NCBI GenBank assembly: GCA_018902795.1
Contig: JAHIQD010000010.1
Location: forward strand, 1-64,000
Source: Bacteroidota bacterium
GTDB taxonomy: Bacteria > Bacteroidota > Bacteroidia > Flavobacteriales > Weeksellaceae
Direction of reading: 5' to 3'
DNA length: 64,000 bases
Shown: positions 24,208-32,402 of the stretch, in pieces
Numbering within the stretch: the first letter of the stretch is position 1
Layout of the letters: each line of letters begins with the position of its first letter
Program-made: the position numbers and the translations under genes
Notes under the pieces: model-generated
Told to the model about the DNA's origin: nothing
The model's input: only the letters and a program-made list of their open reading frames with translations
Databases searched by the model: none

Positions 24208-24960
24208 ATGGTTATTATTATCTTCATCATTGTTCTGTGGTATTCAGGACTATTTTTCCAGACTTTTTTCCTGCACCGTTACGCAGCACACCAAACCTTC
24301 AAAATGTCGAAGTTCGGTGAAAAACTATGTTATATTTTAACCTGGGTAACGCAGGGCTCCAACTATCTTTCCGCTTACGGCTACGGCGTTATGCACAGGA
24401 TGCACCACGCGTATGCTGACACCGAAAAAGATCCGCATTCCCCGAAATATGATCATAATCTTTTCACCATGATGTGGAGAACCAAATCGATTTATCAGCA
24501 GATCAACCAGCAAAAGGTAAAAATCGAGGAGAAATTCACCAAGAATGTTCCGCAGTGGGAAGGTTTTGATAAGTTCGCGAGTTCATGGGGATCGAGAATC
24601 GGCTGGGCCGTTGCCTACACCGCATTTTTCTACTTCTTTGCAACTGCTTGGTGGCAGTGGATCCTGCTTCCGGTAGCGTATATGATGGCGCCAATACACG
24701 GTGTGATTATTAACTGGTTCGGACATATTTACGGGTACGTTAACTTTAAAGTTTCTGACACGTCCAAAAACCTTTTCCATTTCGACTGGCTGATGATGGG
24801 CGAAGGCTATCATAACAACCACCACAAGTTTGGCGGAAGAGCTAATTTCGGCGGCGTGAGATGGCACGAAATCGATGTCACTTATCTCATCATGGTTTTG
24901 TTGGATAAGATGAAACTGATTAAACTGAAACCGGTTCCTGTTGTGACCAGAGAACTTTAA
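24208..24960 (+). CDS. Acyl-CoA/acyl-lipid desaturase (membrane fatty-acid desaturase)
   Basis: A 250-residue integral membrane di-iron enzyme that inserts a double bond, likely delta-9, into fatty acyl chains. The three histidine boxes are HRYAAH (23-28), HRMHH (63-67) with the following DPHSP, and HNNHHKFGGRANFG near 200. Hydrophobic segments flank them. It sits between the terminator of tyrS and its own terminator, so it is transcribed alone. It would adjust membrane fluidity, for example in the cold, which fits loosely with the ice-binding-like protein in the window. Confidence 0.9.
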   Translation: MVIIIFIIVLWYSGLFFQTFFLHRYAAHQTFKMSKFGEKLCYILTWVTQGSNYLSAYGYGVMHRMHHAYADTEKDPHSPKYDHNLFTMMWRTKSIYQQINQQKVKIEEKFTKNVPQWEGFDKFASSWGSRIGWAVAYTAFFYFFATAWWQWILLPVAYMMAPIHGVIINWFGHIYGYVNFKVSDTSKNLFHFDWLMMGEGYHNNHHKFGGRANFGGVRWHEIDVTYLIMVLLDKMKLIKLKPVPVVTREL

Positions 24961-24969
24961 AATAATAAG

Positions 24970-24993
24970 CCGGATTTTGAATCCGGTTTTTTT
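24970..24993 (+). terminator. Terminator of the desaturase gene
   Basis: A 7-bp stem CCGGATT/AATCCGG with a 3-nt loop and a 7-T tail, 10 bp after the stop codon. Confidence 0.85.
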
Positions 24994-25060
24994 ATGTACT
25001 AATTTCATGTATTCTGAAGTTTGGTTTTAATGGCTTTCTGAAAGAAAAACGGTCCTTGAC

Positions 25061-25190
25061 TTTTAGCCCGGATGGGAGCATTTGTCTGAGCTCTTTCTAT
25101 TAGGCGGCGGCTGAAGCGCGGCAGAATAGAAAAGCGAGTGCGGACAGCCAGAAGTGATGCCGGAGAAGGACAGCCCTTGTTGCTCCTGAA
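25061..25190. repeat. GC-rich structured intergenic element, REP-like
   Basis: A strikingly G/C-rich, purine-skewed stretch between AT-rich flanks begins with TTTTAGCCCGGATGGGAGCA and ends ACAGCCC..TGCTCCTGAAAAA. GGAGCA (25075-25080) and TGCTCC (25181-25186) form inverted ends, and AGCCC recurs near both ends. I recall similar TAGCCCGGAT-type elements scattered between genes in flavobacteria, but copy number cannot be checked in this window, where I saw only one. It is non-coding in all frames. Confidence 0.45.
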
Positions 25191-25199
25191 AAAATAGAA

Positions 25200-25207
25200 T
25201 ATCTTTG
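25200..25207 (+). promoter_or_regulatory. TAnnTTTG promoter only 4 bp before a start codon
   Basis: TATCTTTG with CTTG 20 bp upstream (25176-25179). Only four bases separate it from ATG 25212, so transcription would begin at or next to the start codon. The promoter's upstream part lies in the REP-like element. Confidence 0.6.
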
Positions 25208-25211
25208 TGTT

Positions 25212-25850
25212 ATGGATTTACAGTATCTGGTTCGTGAACCGCAAAATATCACCCCGAAAACCCCACTTCTCATCTTAATACACGGCTACGGAAGCAACGA
25301 GGAAGATTTGTTTTCCTTCGTTCCAACACTGCCGGAAGACTGGCTGGTGGTAAGTTTCCGCGCTCCGATGACGACAGAATTTGGGGGTTACTCGTGGTAC
25401 AACATCGACCTTATGAAAGAGGAAGACCGCATTGATTTGCCTCAGGCTAAAGAATCGCTGGACGGGATCCTGGAAAACATTATGAAAATTTCCAACGAGT
25501 ACGGTCTCACTGAAAATGAAACCCATCTTTGCGGCTTTTCTCAGGGCGGGATTTTAGCGTATGCACTGGCACTGCAGCATCCTGAACTTTTTTCAAAAAT
25601 TGCCTGCATGAGCGCTTATCCTGAGGAGAAACTGCTGGAAAACATCGTGAAAGACAAAAAGAAACTGGAACGACTGAGATTTTTTATTTCGCACGGGACA
25701 GATGACACTGTAATTCCGCTCGAATGGGGACGCAAAGCGGCAGACCTGCTTTATGATCTGAGCTGCTATTTCTCTTTCCGGGAGTATATGAGCGGACATG
25801 GCGTGAACCAGAAAAACTATATGGATCTGATGGAGTTCTTTAAAAAATAA
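25212..25850 (+). CDS. Alpha/beta hydrolase of the phospholipase/carboxylesterase family
   Basis: A 212-residue cytoplasmic serine esterase. It has the oxyanion region LIHGYGSNEEDL, nucleophile elbow GFSQGG (S110), the aspartate in SHGTDDTVIP and the histidine in MSGHGVN, completing the triad in the order of acyl-protein thioesterase-like enzymes. It probably cleaves short-chain acyl esters; the natural substrate is unknown. Next ATG in frame is far downstream, so ATG 25212 stands despite the promoter 4 bp away, suggesting a leaderless mRNA. Confidence 0.88.
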   Translation: MDLQYLVREPQNITPKTPLLILIHGYGSNEEDLFSFVPTLPEDWLVVSFRAPMTTEFGGYSWYNIDLMKEEDRIDLPQAKESLDGILENIMKISNEYGLTENETHLCGFSQGGILAYALALQHPELFSKIACMSAYPEEKLLENIVKDKKKLERLRFFISHGTDDTVIPLEWGRKAADLLYDLSCYFSFREYMSGHGVNQKNYMDLMEFFKK

Positions 25851-25927
25851 TTCTCTGTTTTCTGAAACTCAGATTTTAAGCCGGCCCTTTTTGCAGTGGC
25901 GATAAAACTTCAATACATATTCAACGC

Positions 25928-27049
25928 ATGAAATATTTCCTGTTTTTCTTCCTGTTCCCGCTGACTACTCTGCACTCACAGATAAAAATTTCGGTCACTG
26001 TTCCGAAAGGCACCCCTGAAAATGCGCAACTCTTTATGGCCTCTTCGCTGAACGGCTGGAACCCGAATGATCCGGCATTTCAACTCAAAAAAGACCACGA
26101 CGGAAGTTATTTCATTGAAATCCCGGAAAACCAGGGCAAAACAGAATATAAATTCACCCGCGGAAGCTGGGAAACCGCCGAAGGAAATCCTGAAGGGAAA
26201 GGAATTGAAAACAGGGTCTTCACTTTTACCGGAAAGCAGCAAGTCATTAAAAACGAAATTATTTCCTGGGCAAAACCCGAAACAAAGAAAAATACCGCCT
26301 CGCCGAATGTGAAGATTCTGAGCGAAAACTTTTCTATTCCACAACTGAACACGGCGAGAAAAATCTGGATTTATCTTCCTGCTGATTATGCGGTTTCAAA
26401 AAAGAAATATCCGGTGATCTATATGGAAGACGGACAGAATCTGTTTGACGACCAGACTTCTTTTTCCGGCGAATGGAAGGTGGATGAAACATTGGATAAG
26501 CTGTTCGGAAAAGGAGAAAAGCAGGCCATCATCATTGGAATCGATAATGGCGGCAGCGAAAGACTTCATGAATATTCACCCTGGAAAAATGCAAAATACG
26601 GCGGCGGAAAAGGTGATTTATATGCTGATTTTCTGGCGCAGACTTTAAAGCCCTATGTTGATCAGCATTACCGAACGCGTCCTTCCGCGAAAAATACCGG
26701 ATTAATCGGGTCGTCGATGGGCGGACTTATTTCTTTTTATGCCGGCATGAAATATCCTGAGAAATTCGGAAAACTGGGGGTTTTCAGTCCGAGCTTTTGG
26801 TTTGCTAAAAATGATCTGAAAAGATACCTGAACCAGCATTCTAAAAAACTCAGACACACCCAATTTTATTTCCTCGCCGGAAGCAAGGAATCTGAAGAAA
26901 TGGTTTCGGATATTGAAGAAGTGATACAGATCTTAAAGAAGAAAGTCCCGGAAAATCATATTAAAACCAAATTTGATGAGTACGGAACCCATTCGGAAAG
27001 TTACTGGGCGAAAGAGTTTCCGGCAGCATATCTTTGGCTTATGAAATAA
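25928..27049 (+). CDS. Exported esterase with N-terminal starch-binding-like domain
   Basis: A 373-residue exported protein: signal peptide (1-17), a CBM20/E-set-like domain (about 20-105, with SSLNGWNPNDPAF and YKFTRGSWETAEGN) and a putative esterase domain of the Fes/CE1 type (about 130-373). The nucleophile sits in GSSMGG (261-266, S263); MEDGQNLFDD and the C-terminal GTHSESYW give the rest of the triad. Relatives hydrolyse acyl esters on sugars or siderophores. The carbohydrate-binding-like domain points to a glycan-linked substrate, but this is inferred. It ends 8 bp before the convergent purE. Confidence 0.85.
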   Translation: MKYFLFFFLFPLTTLHSQIKISVTVPKGTPENAQLFMASSLNGWNPNDPAFQLKKDHDGSYFIEIPENQGKTEYKFTRGSWETAEGNPEGKGIENRVFTFTGKQQVIKNEIISWAKPETKKNTASPNVKILSENFSIPQLNTARKIWIYLPADYAVSKKKYPVIYMEDGQNLFDDQTSFSGEWKVDETLDKLFGKGEKQAIIIGIDNGGSERLHEYSPWKNAKYGGGKGDLYADFLAQTLKPYVDQHYRTRPSAKNTGLIGSSMGGLISFYAGMKYPEKFGKLGVFSPSFWFAKNDLKRYLNQHSKKLRHTQFYFLAGSKESEEMVSDIEEVIQILKKKVPENHIKTKFDEYGTHSESYWAKEFPAAYLWLMK

Positions 27050-27057
27050 TTCTCATC

Positions 27058-27558
27058 TTAATCAAACTGATTCGGATGTATTTCCTTAATCTTTTCCACC
27101 GTATCCAACACTTTATCTTTTAATGAATTCTGATAAATCTCTAATTTTTGAGAAACCTCTTCATCGGCTGCTCCTATGATTTTTGCGGCTAAAATCCCTG
27201 CATTCGTTGCACCGTTCAACGCTACGGTCGCTACCGGAATTCCTGACGGCATCTGTAAAATTGATAAAACGGAATCCCATCCGTCGATGGAATTGGAAGA
27301 TAAAATAGGTACACCAACCACGGGCAAAGTGGTACAGCTGGCCACCATTCCGGGCAAATGTGCTGCTCCGCCTGCTCCGGCGATGATTACTTTCAGGCCG
27401 CGTTCTTTTGCCGACTTAGCGTAGGTGAACATCCTTTCCGGAGTTCTGTGCGCAGAGACCACAGTCAGTTCGTAAGGAATTTCCATTGATTTCAGAAAAT
27501 CTGCTGCGTGCTGCATTACCGGCAAATCGCTTTGGCTGCCCATTATAATTCCGACCAT
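27058..27558 (-). CDS. purE: N5-carboxyaminoimidazole ribonucleotide mutase
   Basis: Converts N5-CAIR to CAIR in purine synthesis. The 166 residues show IIMGSQSDLPVM, SAHRTPERM with the catalytic histidine, GAGGAAHLPGM and LQMPSGIPVATVALNGA. It is class I PurE and needs PurK, which is encoded 5 kb away at 32403-33509 rather than next door. A TATCTTTG promoter lies 24 bp upstream. Confidence 0.96.
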   Translation of the reverse strand: MVGIIMGSQSDLPVMQHAADFLKSMEIPYELTVVSAHRTPERMFTYAKSAKERGLKVIIAGAGGAAHLPGMVASCTTLPVVGVPILSSNSIDGWDSVLSILQMPSGIPVATVALNGATNAGILAAKIIGAADEEVSQKLEIYQNSLKDKVLDTVEKIKEIHPNQFD

Positions 27559-27582
27559 TGTATTGATGTTTTGTTAGATGTT

Positions 27583-27590
27583 CAAAGATA
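27583..27590 (-). promoter_or_regulatory. TAnnTTTG promoter of purE
   Basis: TATCTTTG on the minus strand, 24 bp before ATG 27558. No purine riboswitch-like fold was seen in the short leader. Confidence 0.55.
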
Positions 27591-27679
27591 AAAATTTAAT
27601 TACAGAAAAGAGGGGCATTTGAACGGTTAAAAATTCCACCGAATGATTTGAAAATCATCCTTTGATCCGGTAATTTATC

Positions 27680-27687
27680 TATTTTTG
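27680..27687 (+). promoter_or_regulatory. TAnnTTTG promoter of the MFS transporter gene
   Basis: TATTTTTG with TTTG 15 bp upstream (27661-27664), 29 bp before ATG 27717. Confidence 0.55.
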
Positions 27688-27716
27688 CAGTTCTTATTCC
27701 AACTCCATTCTTCCTT

Positions 27717-28928
27717 ATGCTCAATAAAATTGCCAACACTTACAAAACAGCTTTCAGCGGACTGAGCAAAGAAAGCTGGATGCTTTCCCTTGTGATGCTC
27801 ATCAACAGAATGGGAACCATGGCTGCTGTTTTTATGAGCGTTTATGTCACCCGGATTTTTGGGAGAAGTCTTGCGGATGCAGGTTTGGTCATCACTTTAT
27901 TTGGTGCGGGCGCGGTTTTGGGCGCTTTATCCAGCGGCTATTTTATTAAAAAAATTGGATTCAGAGCGGTGCAGATTGTGACCAGTATTCTCAGCGGCTT
28001 GCTGTTTATTTTCTTTGCTAAAATCACCGATTTTCAGCTGCTCTGCACTGTTGCCGTTCTCATTGGATTTTTCAGTGAGGCATTCCGGCCGGCGAATTTT
28101 ACGGCGGTTGCGTATTATGCGAAGCCGGAAATGATGACGAAATCTTATTCTTTAAACCGTTTTGCAGTGAATCTGGGAATGGGTTTAGGAACGGCTGTCG
28201 GCGGAATTCTGGCATCGATTGACTATCACCTGCTTTTCTTTGTGGAAGGATCAACGTATATCATTGTCGGGATTTTAATTATGCTGCTTCTGCCGAAAAT
28301 CAACAAGTTTAAAAAGAATAAAGAAAACAGCCAGATTTCCGGTTCGAAATCTCCGTGGAAAGATGCGGTATATATGAAGTTCCTCCTGCTCATCATGATT
28401 TATATTTCCTGCTTTCTGGTTGTTTTCAAACTGGTACCGGTTTTCTGGAAAGATATTCAGCATATTGATGAATCTTTAATCGGAAGTATTTTGGGACTCA
28501 ACGGAATGATCATCGCAGTTTTCGAAATGGTTCTGGTGCAGCATCTTCAGACCAGAAAAAAAGATGTCATGTATATTTATGTAGGGATTTTTATTGCCGC
28601 AATCGGCTTTGCCCTGATTCTCTTCCCTGTATTTTCCGTCATCGTTTCCGCGGTTATTGCGATTGTTTTTCTTACGGTGAGCGAAATGCTGGCTTTGCCG
28701 TTTATCAATACTTTTGTGGTGAACAGGGCGGGTGAAGAATCGAGAGCCAGTTACGCTTCTGCCTACACTTTTGTATGGTCGGTATCGGGAATTATCGCAC
28801 CGGCAGGCGGCGCTTTTATTGCTGACCGTTTCAGTTATACTGCTTTGTGGGTGGTGCTGATTGTGTTGTGCTTAATTGCTGCCGCGGGAATAAAAATGCT
28901 TTCTCAGCGCGAAAAATCCGATTTTTGA
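27717..28928 (+). CDS. MFS transporter
   Basis: A 403-residue inner-membrane protein with about twelve hydrophobic segments and a basic central loop (NKFKKNKENSQISGSKSPWK). The layout fits the major facilitator superfamily, in the group of drug/H+ antiporter-like exporters: MLINRMGTMAAVFMSVYVTR, an RPANFTAVA motif after helix 4. The substrate cannot be told from the sequence. It stands alone under its own promoter and is convergent with the HI0933-type flavoprotein gene. Confidence 0.88.
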   Translation: MLNKIANTYKTAFSGLSKESWMLSLVMLINRMGTMAAVFMSVYVTRIFGRSLADAGLVITLFGAGAVLGALSSGYFIKKIGFRAVQIVTSILSGLLFIFFAKITDFQLLCTVAVLIGFFSEAFRPANFTAVAYYAKPEMMTKSYSLNRFAVNLGMGLGTAVGGILASIDYHLLFFVEGSTYIIVGILIMLLLPKINKFKKNKENSQISGSKSPWKDAVYMKFLLLIMIYISCFLVVFKLVPVFWKDIQHIDESLIGSILGLNGMIIAVFEMVLVQHLQTRKKDVMYIYVGIFIAAIGFALILFPVFSVIVSAVIAIVFLTVSEMLALPFINTFVVNRAGEESRASYASAYTFVWSVSGIIAPAGGAFIADRFSYTALWVVLIVLCLIAAAGIKMLSQREKSDF

Positions 28929-28981
28929 TACATCAGAAAAATAAATCCTATACCGAAAGTACAGCCGCCTTCACGGAACTT

Positions 28982-30148
28982 CTAAGCGTCGGCAATAGAA
29001 TTCCCCACCCAAAAACCTGTACTGAAACAGGCCTGTAAAAGATAACCTCCTGTTGGTGCTTCCCAATCAATCATTTCGCCGGCGCAATAAACATCAGGAA
29101 AATCAATCAGTTCCAAGTGAGAATTTAATGCGGAAAAACTCACGCCTCCGGCTGTTGAAATCACTTCATCAACAGGACGGAACCCGAGAACTTCTATCGG
29201 AAACTGCTTTATTCTGTTGGCTAAAATCTCAGCGTTGGTATAGCTTTCCTTATCCAACGTTTTCAGAAGATTAATGGCAGTGGCTGAGAGTTTCAGCTTC
29301 TTTTTCAATACGGAAGTATTATTGTCCGGTCCCTGTAATTCACTTAAAATCTCAGTTTCTGTCAGACCGGGTTTTAAATCGAGATGAACTGTTAAAGGAA
29401 AAGGATGTTTCCTTGTAAACCGGTTCAGGTAATAAACCGGACTCCCCTCAATTCCATATTTTGTGAAAACAATTTCACCAACTCTTTTATTCTCTCCAAA
29501 AGAAACTTCAATATTTTTTAAATACTGACCTTCCAGCTGATGAAGTCCAGGAGCTGTATTGTAACCTGAATTGGCAGGCTGCAGCGGAGTTATTTCAATG
29601 TTTTTCCGCACTAAAACATCTGTCCATTTGGCATCGGAACCGGTTTTTTTCCAGGAACCGCCTCCCATCGCCAAAATGAGTTTTGAATACCTGACCTTTA
29701 TCTCATTATCAATTCCGTAAAAATATACGAAAGAATCATCAAAATTAATAAACCGGTGTCCGTAATGAATGGACACTCCCAAAGATTCCAAATGATTCAG
29801 CCAAGCTTTCAAAACCTGAATAGGTTTAAAATTTTTAGTCGGGAAAATCTTTCCCGAACTGCCGACATAAGTCGTAATTCCAAGATCTGCAAGCCAACTG
29901 ATCACTTTTTGATTATCAAACTGCCTTACAAAATCCTGAATTTCGGCCGCGTCATATTTCTGAACGAAATTTTCGATTTCTTCGCTGTGCGTTAAATTGA
30001 ATCCGCCATTTCCGGCCACCAGAAATTTCCTTGCCGCCGCTTTATTCTGTTCATAAACATGAACCTTAAAACCTTTCTCGGCTAAAATCTGTGCTGCCAT
30101 CAATCCCGCGGGACCGGCTCCGATAATGATAATCTGATCTCCGTGCAT
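28982..30148 (-). CDS. HI0933/YhiN-family FAD-dependent oxidoreductase
   Basis: A 388-residue flavoprotein with the dinucleotide fold IIIIGAGPAGLMAAQIL, GNGGFNLTHSE, a GGGSWKKTGSD segment and the C-terminal CAGEMIDWEAPTGGYLLQACFSTG, all characteristic of the HI0933 (BaiN/YhiN) family. The biochemical role is unsettled; a reductase acting on an unsaturated substrate is suggested for some relatives. The frame opens at TTG 30157 but ATG 30148 (MHGDQIIII) is the better start. Confidence 0.9.
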   Translation of the reverse strand: MHGDQIIIIGAGPAGLMAAQILAEKGFKVHVYEQNKAAARKFLVAGNGGFNLTHSEEIENFVQKYDAAEIQDFVRQFDNQKVISWLADLGITTYVGSSGKIFPTKNFKPIQVLKAWLNHLESLGVSIHYGHRFINFDDSFVYFYGIDNEIKVRYSKLILAMGGGSWKKTGSDAKWTDVLVRKNIEITPLQPANSGYNTAPGLHQLEGQYLKNIEVSFGENKRVGEIVFTKYGIEGSPVYYLNRFTRKHPFPLTVHLDLKPGLTETEILSELQGPDNNTSVLKKKLKLSATAINLLKTLDKESYTNAEILANRIKQFPIEVLGFRPVDEVISTAGGVSFSALNSHLELIDFPDVYCAGEMIDWEAPTGGYLLQACFSTGFWVGNSIADA

Positions 30149-30197
30149 GTGATGCAAAACTAAGTTTTTTGTTTGGTCTAAACTGAATTCCCTGATT

Positions 30198-30671
30198 TTA
30201 CAGCGGCCAGTTTTTATAAGGATGGAGGGTTAAATTTGAATTGTAATATTTCTCCTCAGAAGTCACTTCCACATCTACCCAGTCCGGAAGCTCAAAGTTT
30301 TCGTCTTCGCTTTCCAGTTCTATTTCCGCTACAATTAATCCTTCATTATGATCCTGAAATTCATCAACCTCCCAAAGTTTGCCTTCAAAAAGGATTTTAT
30401 ATCTGGTTTTCGAAAGTTCTGAGCCTGAAAACTGATTAAGCAATTCTCCTGCTTCGGCAACAGGAATTTCGTATTCATATTCAGTTCTTGTTGCGCCAAC
30501 AGAAATTCCTTTGATGGTGATAAAACCTCTTTCAGCCGTTTGACGGACCCGGATTGTCTTTGTTGGATCCGTTAATAAATAACCCTGTCTGAAGAATTCA
30601 CCTGAAGGCTTGTCCAATTGCTGCCAAAGCTTTTCCTTCACTAAAAATTTCCTTTCGATTTCTAAAGCCAT
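30198..30671 (-). CDS. CYTH-domain protein, probable triphosphatase
   Basis: A 157-residue CYTH protein with the diagnostic ExExK motif EIERK (4-8), RVRQT and the acidic EVDEF and EIELES strands that form the triphosphate tunnel. Bacterial single-domain members hydrolyse inorganic triphosphate or act on nucleotides. It follows a TATCTTTG promoter (30720-30727), is divergent from the EamA transporter gene and lies 41 bp before the start of the flavoprotein gene in the same direction, so the two may be co-transcribed. Confidence 0.9.
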   Translation of the reverse strand: MALEIERKFLVKEKLWQQLDKPSGEFFRQGYLLTDPTKTIRVRQTAERGFITIKGISVGATRTEYEYEIPVAEAGELLNQFSGSELSKTRYKILFEGKLWEVDEFQDHNEGLIVAEIELESEDENFELPDWVDVEVTSEEKYYNSNLTLHPYKNWPL

Positions 30672-30719
30672 CCTGACATGAATTAAATTACGGTTAAATT
30701 ATTTCGAATTAAAGAGGTT

Positions 30720-30727
30720 CAAAGATA
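30720..30727 (-). promoter_or_regulatory. TAnnTTTG promoter of the CYTH gene
   Basis: TATCTTTG on the minus strand, 48 bp before ATG 30671. Confidence 0.5.
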
Positions 30728-30875
30728 CAGAATAATATTTTTCAGATTTAAGTTTTGCTGAATCGGAGCTTCACCGATTCCTGTTTTTTTAATTCTGAAA
30801 AATTCATAAATCTTCCAAAACGGACCGATTATTTAAGTTAAAATACGATTATGCTGAAAAACAGTTTAACGAATC

Positions 30876-30907
30876 TTTGCACCGTAAGTTCCTAAAATCT
30901 ACCTTTG
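30876..30907 (+). promoter_or_regulatory. Promoter of the EamA transporter gene with both boxes
   Basis: TTTG (30876-30879), a 20-bp spacer, then TACCTTTG (30900-30907): a near-ideal Bacteroidota promoter. The 64-bp leader to ATG 30972 contains a possible hairpin GCAAAAAA/TTTTTTGC, which I could not match to a known regulatory RNA. Confidence 0.7.
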
Positions 30908-30971
30908 CAAAGTTGCAAAAAAAACCTGCCATTTTTTGCGGATTATTTAACTCACACACCCACAATTCTTT

Positions 30972-31871
30972 ATGTTCAGAGACCCCAGATTAGTTCTTGC
31001 GATTCTTACTGTTGCCATGGTTTGGGGCACGACATTTTTAGGTATCCGTATTGCGGTAGAAAGTATTCCGCCATGGTTTGTCGCCGGGATCCGTCAGTTT
31101 ATTGCCGCTGCCTTACTGTTAATTATCCTGCTATTTTCAAAAGAACTAAAATGGATCGGATGGAAAAATTTGTGGATTCAGATCATGTTTTCCATCCTGA
31201 TGCTGATTGTAGCGAACGGAATGATGACCGTGGCGGAAGAACATATTTCGAGCAGTCTGGCTTCACTCATCAGTGCTGCTTCTCCGCTTCTGATCTTTCT
31301 CGGAAGCATCTTTTTTGGTCTGCAGAAATTCACCTACCGCGCGCTGGCCGGAATTATCATGGGATTCACCGGTATCCTTCTGATCTTTAAAGACGGGTTG
31401 GAGGACCTGCTGAACCCTGATTACAGGATGGGAGTTTTGTTCAGTTTTATTGCCATTTCCGGATGGGCACTGGGCTCTATTTTCACTAAAAAACTTCATC
31501 TTCAAAAGCAGAATATTTCCCTGAATCTGTTTTACCAGTTTGCTTTTTCCGCGGTGATACAGATCGGGTTCGGATTTATGCTGTCCGATAAGATCGAGGT
31601 CGCTTCTTGGACTTTCAGAAGTATGGCCGCGACGGTGTATCTGGCTGTGTTTGGTTCGGTAGCGGCTTATTTTGCATTTCATTTTGCATTAAAGAAAATT
31701 TCGCCCACGCAAATTTCCCTACTTTCCTACGTCAATACCATCATCGCGATATTTCTGGGATGGCTGGTTCTTGACGAAGAAATTTCGGCAGCATTCATTA
31801 CCGCAACTGTACTGATTATTTGCGGTGTGTTTATCACCAATTATCAAAAAGGCATGTTGAGGAGGAAATAA
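30972..31871 (+). CDS. EamA-family (DMT) transporter
   Basis: A 299-residue inner-membrane protein with ten hydrophobic segments in two EamA repeats; FLGIRIAVESIPPWFVAGIRQ opens the first and LSLLSYVNTIIAIFLGWLVL closes the second. Family members export amino acids or other metabolites; the substrate is unknown. It is convergent with the CBS protein gene and has a good two-box promoter. Confidence 0.9.
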   Translation: MFRDPRLVLAILTVAMVWGTTFLGIRIAVESIPPWFVAGIRQFIAAALLLIILLFSKELKWIGWKNLWIQIMFSILMLIVANGMMTVAEEHISSSLASLISAASPLLIFLGSIFFGLQKFTYRALAGIIMGFTGILLIFKDGLEDLLNPDYRMGVLFSFIAISGWALGSIFTKKLHLQKQNISLNLFYQFAFSAVIQIGFGFMLSDKIEVASWTFRSMAATVYLAVFGSVAAYFAFHFALKKISPTQISLLSYVNTIIAIFLGWLVLDEEISAAFITATVLIICGVFITNYQKGMLRRK

Positions 31872-31896
31872 AAAAAGGCTGAAAAGCAATTTATTC

Positions 31897-32325
31897 TTAC
31901 CCTTGGATATAATCTTTAAGGTGCCTGATGACTTCTTTCTGATCAATCACTTTTTCCCTGATCACATCAGTTATGGAAATAATGCCCGTCATGTTTCCCT
32001 CTTCCATCACCGGAAGATAGCGCACATTATGATCTGCCATCACCTGCATGCAATGATTCAAACTGTCCAAAGAATTGAGTTCGGGTAAGCCGACGGACAT
32101 CACTTCCCTTACTTTGGTGTCAGAAGAATGCCGGTTTTTCAGGATGACGTTCCGGGAATAATCTCTTTCGGTAAAAATCCCGTGATATTTTTCAGCATCT
32201 TTTACCACCACTGCGCCAACATTTTTATCGGCCATCAGCTGTAAGGCTTCCAAAACAGTCTGTTCCGGCTCTACAGTAACATACGAACTCCCCTTGCGGG
32301 CCAGAATTGTAGCTATATTACTCAT
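31897..32325 (-). CDS. Protein with two CBS domains
   Basis: A 142-residue protein made of a CBS pair: MADKNVGAVVVKDAEKYHGI with FTERDYSRNV, and MADHNVRYLPVMEEGNMTGI with ISITDVIRE. CBS pairs bind adenine nucleotides and act as sensors. No effector domain is attached, so it must work through partners. The frame opens at TTG 32331 but ATG 32325 (MSNIATILA) is the likely start. It lies 71 bp after purK in the same direction and may be co-transcribed with it. Confidence 0.9.
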   Translation of the reverse strand: MSNIATILARKGSSYVTVEPEQTVLEALQLMADKNVGAVVVKDAEKYHGIFTERDYSRNVILKNRHSSDTKVREVMSVGLPELNSLDSLNHCMQVMADHNVRYLPVMEEGNMTGIISITDVIREKVIDQKEVIRHLKDYIQG

Positions 32326-32402
32326 AATCAATTATTTTGTCGTATTAAAGTTATTACAAAATTCTTAATTACGGAAAAATTTCATACCCGATACCGGAAG
32401 TC

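Noticed and set aside
30908..30971. Riboswitch in the EamA leader
   Set aside because: The only structure is an A/T-rich hairpin GCAAAAAA/TTTTTTGC; no known riboswitch core motif was recognised.
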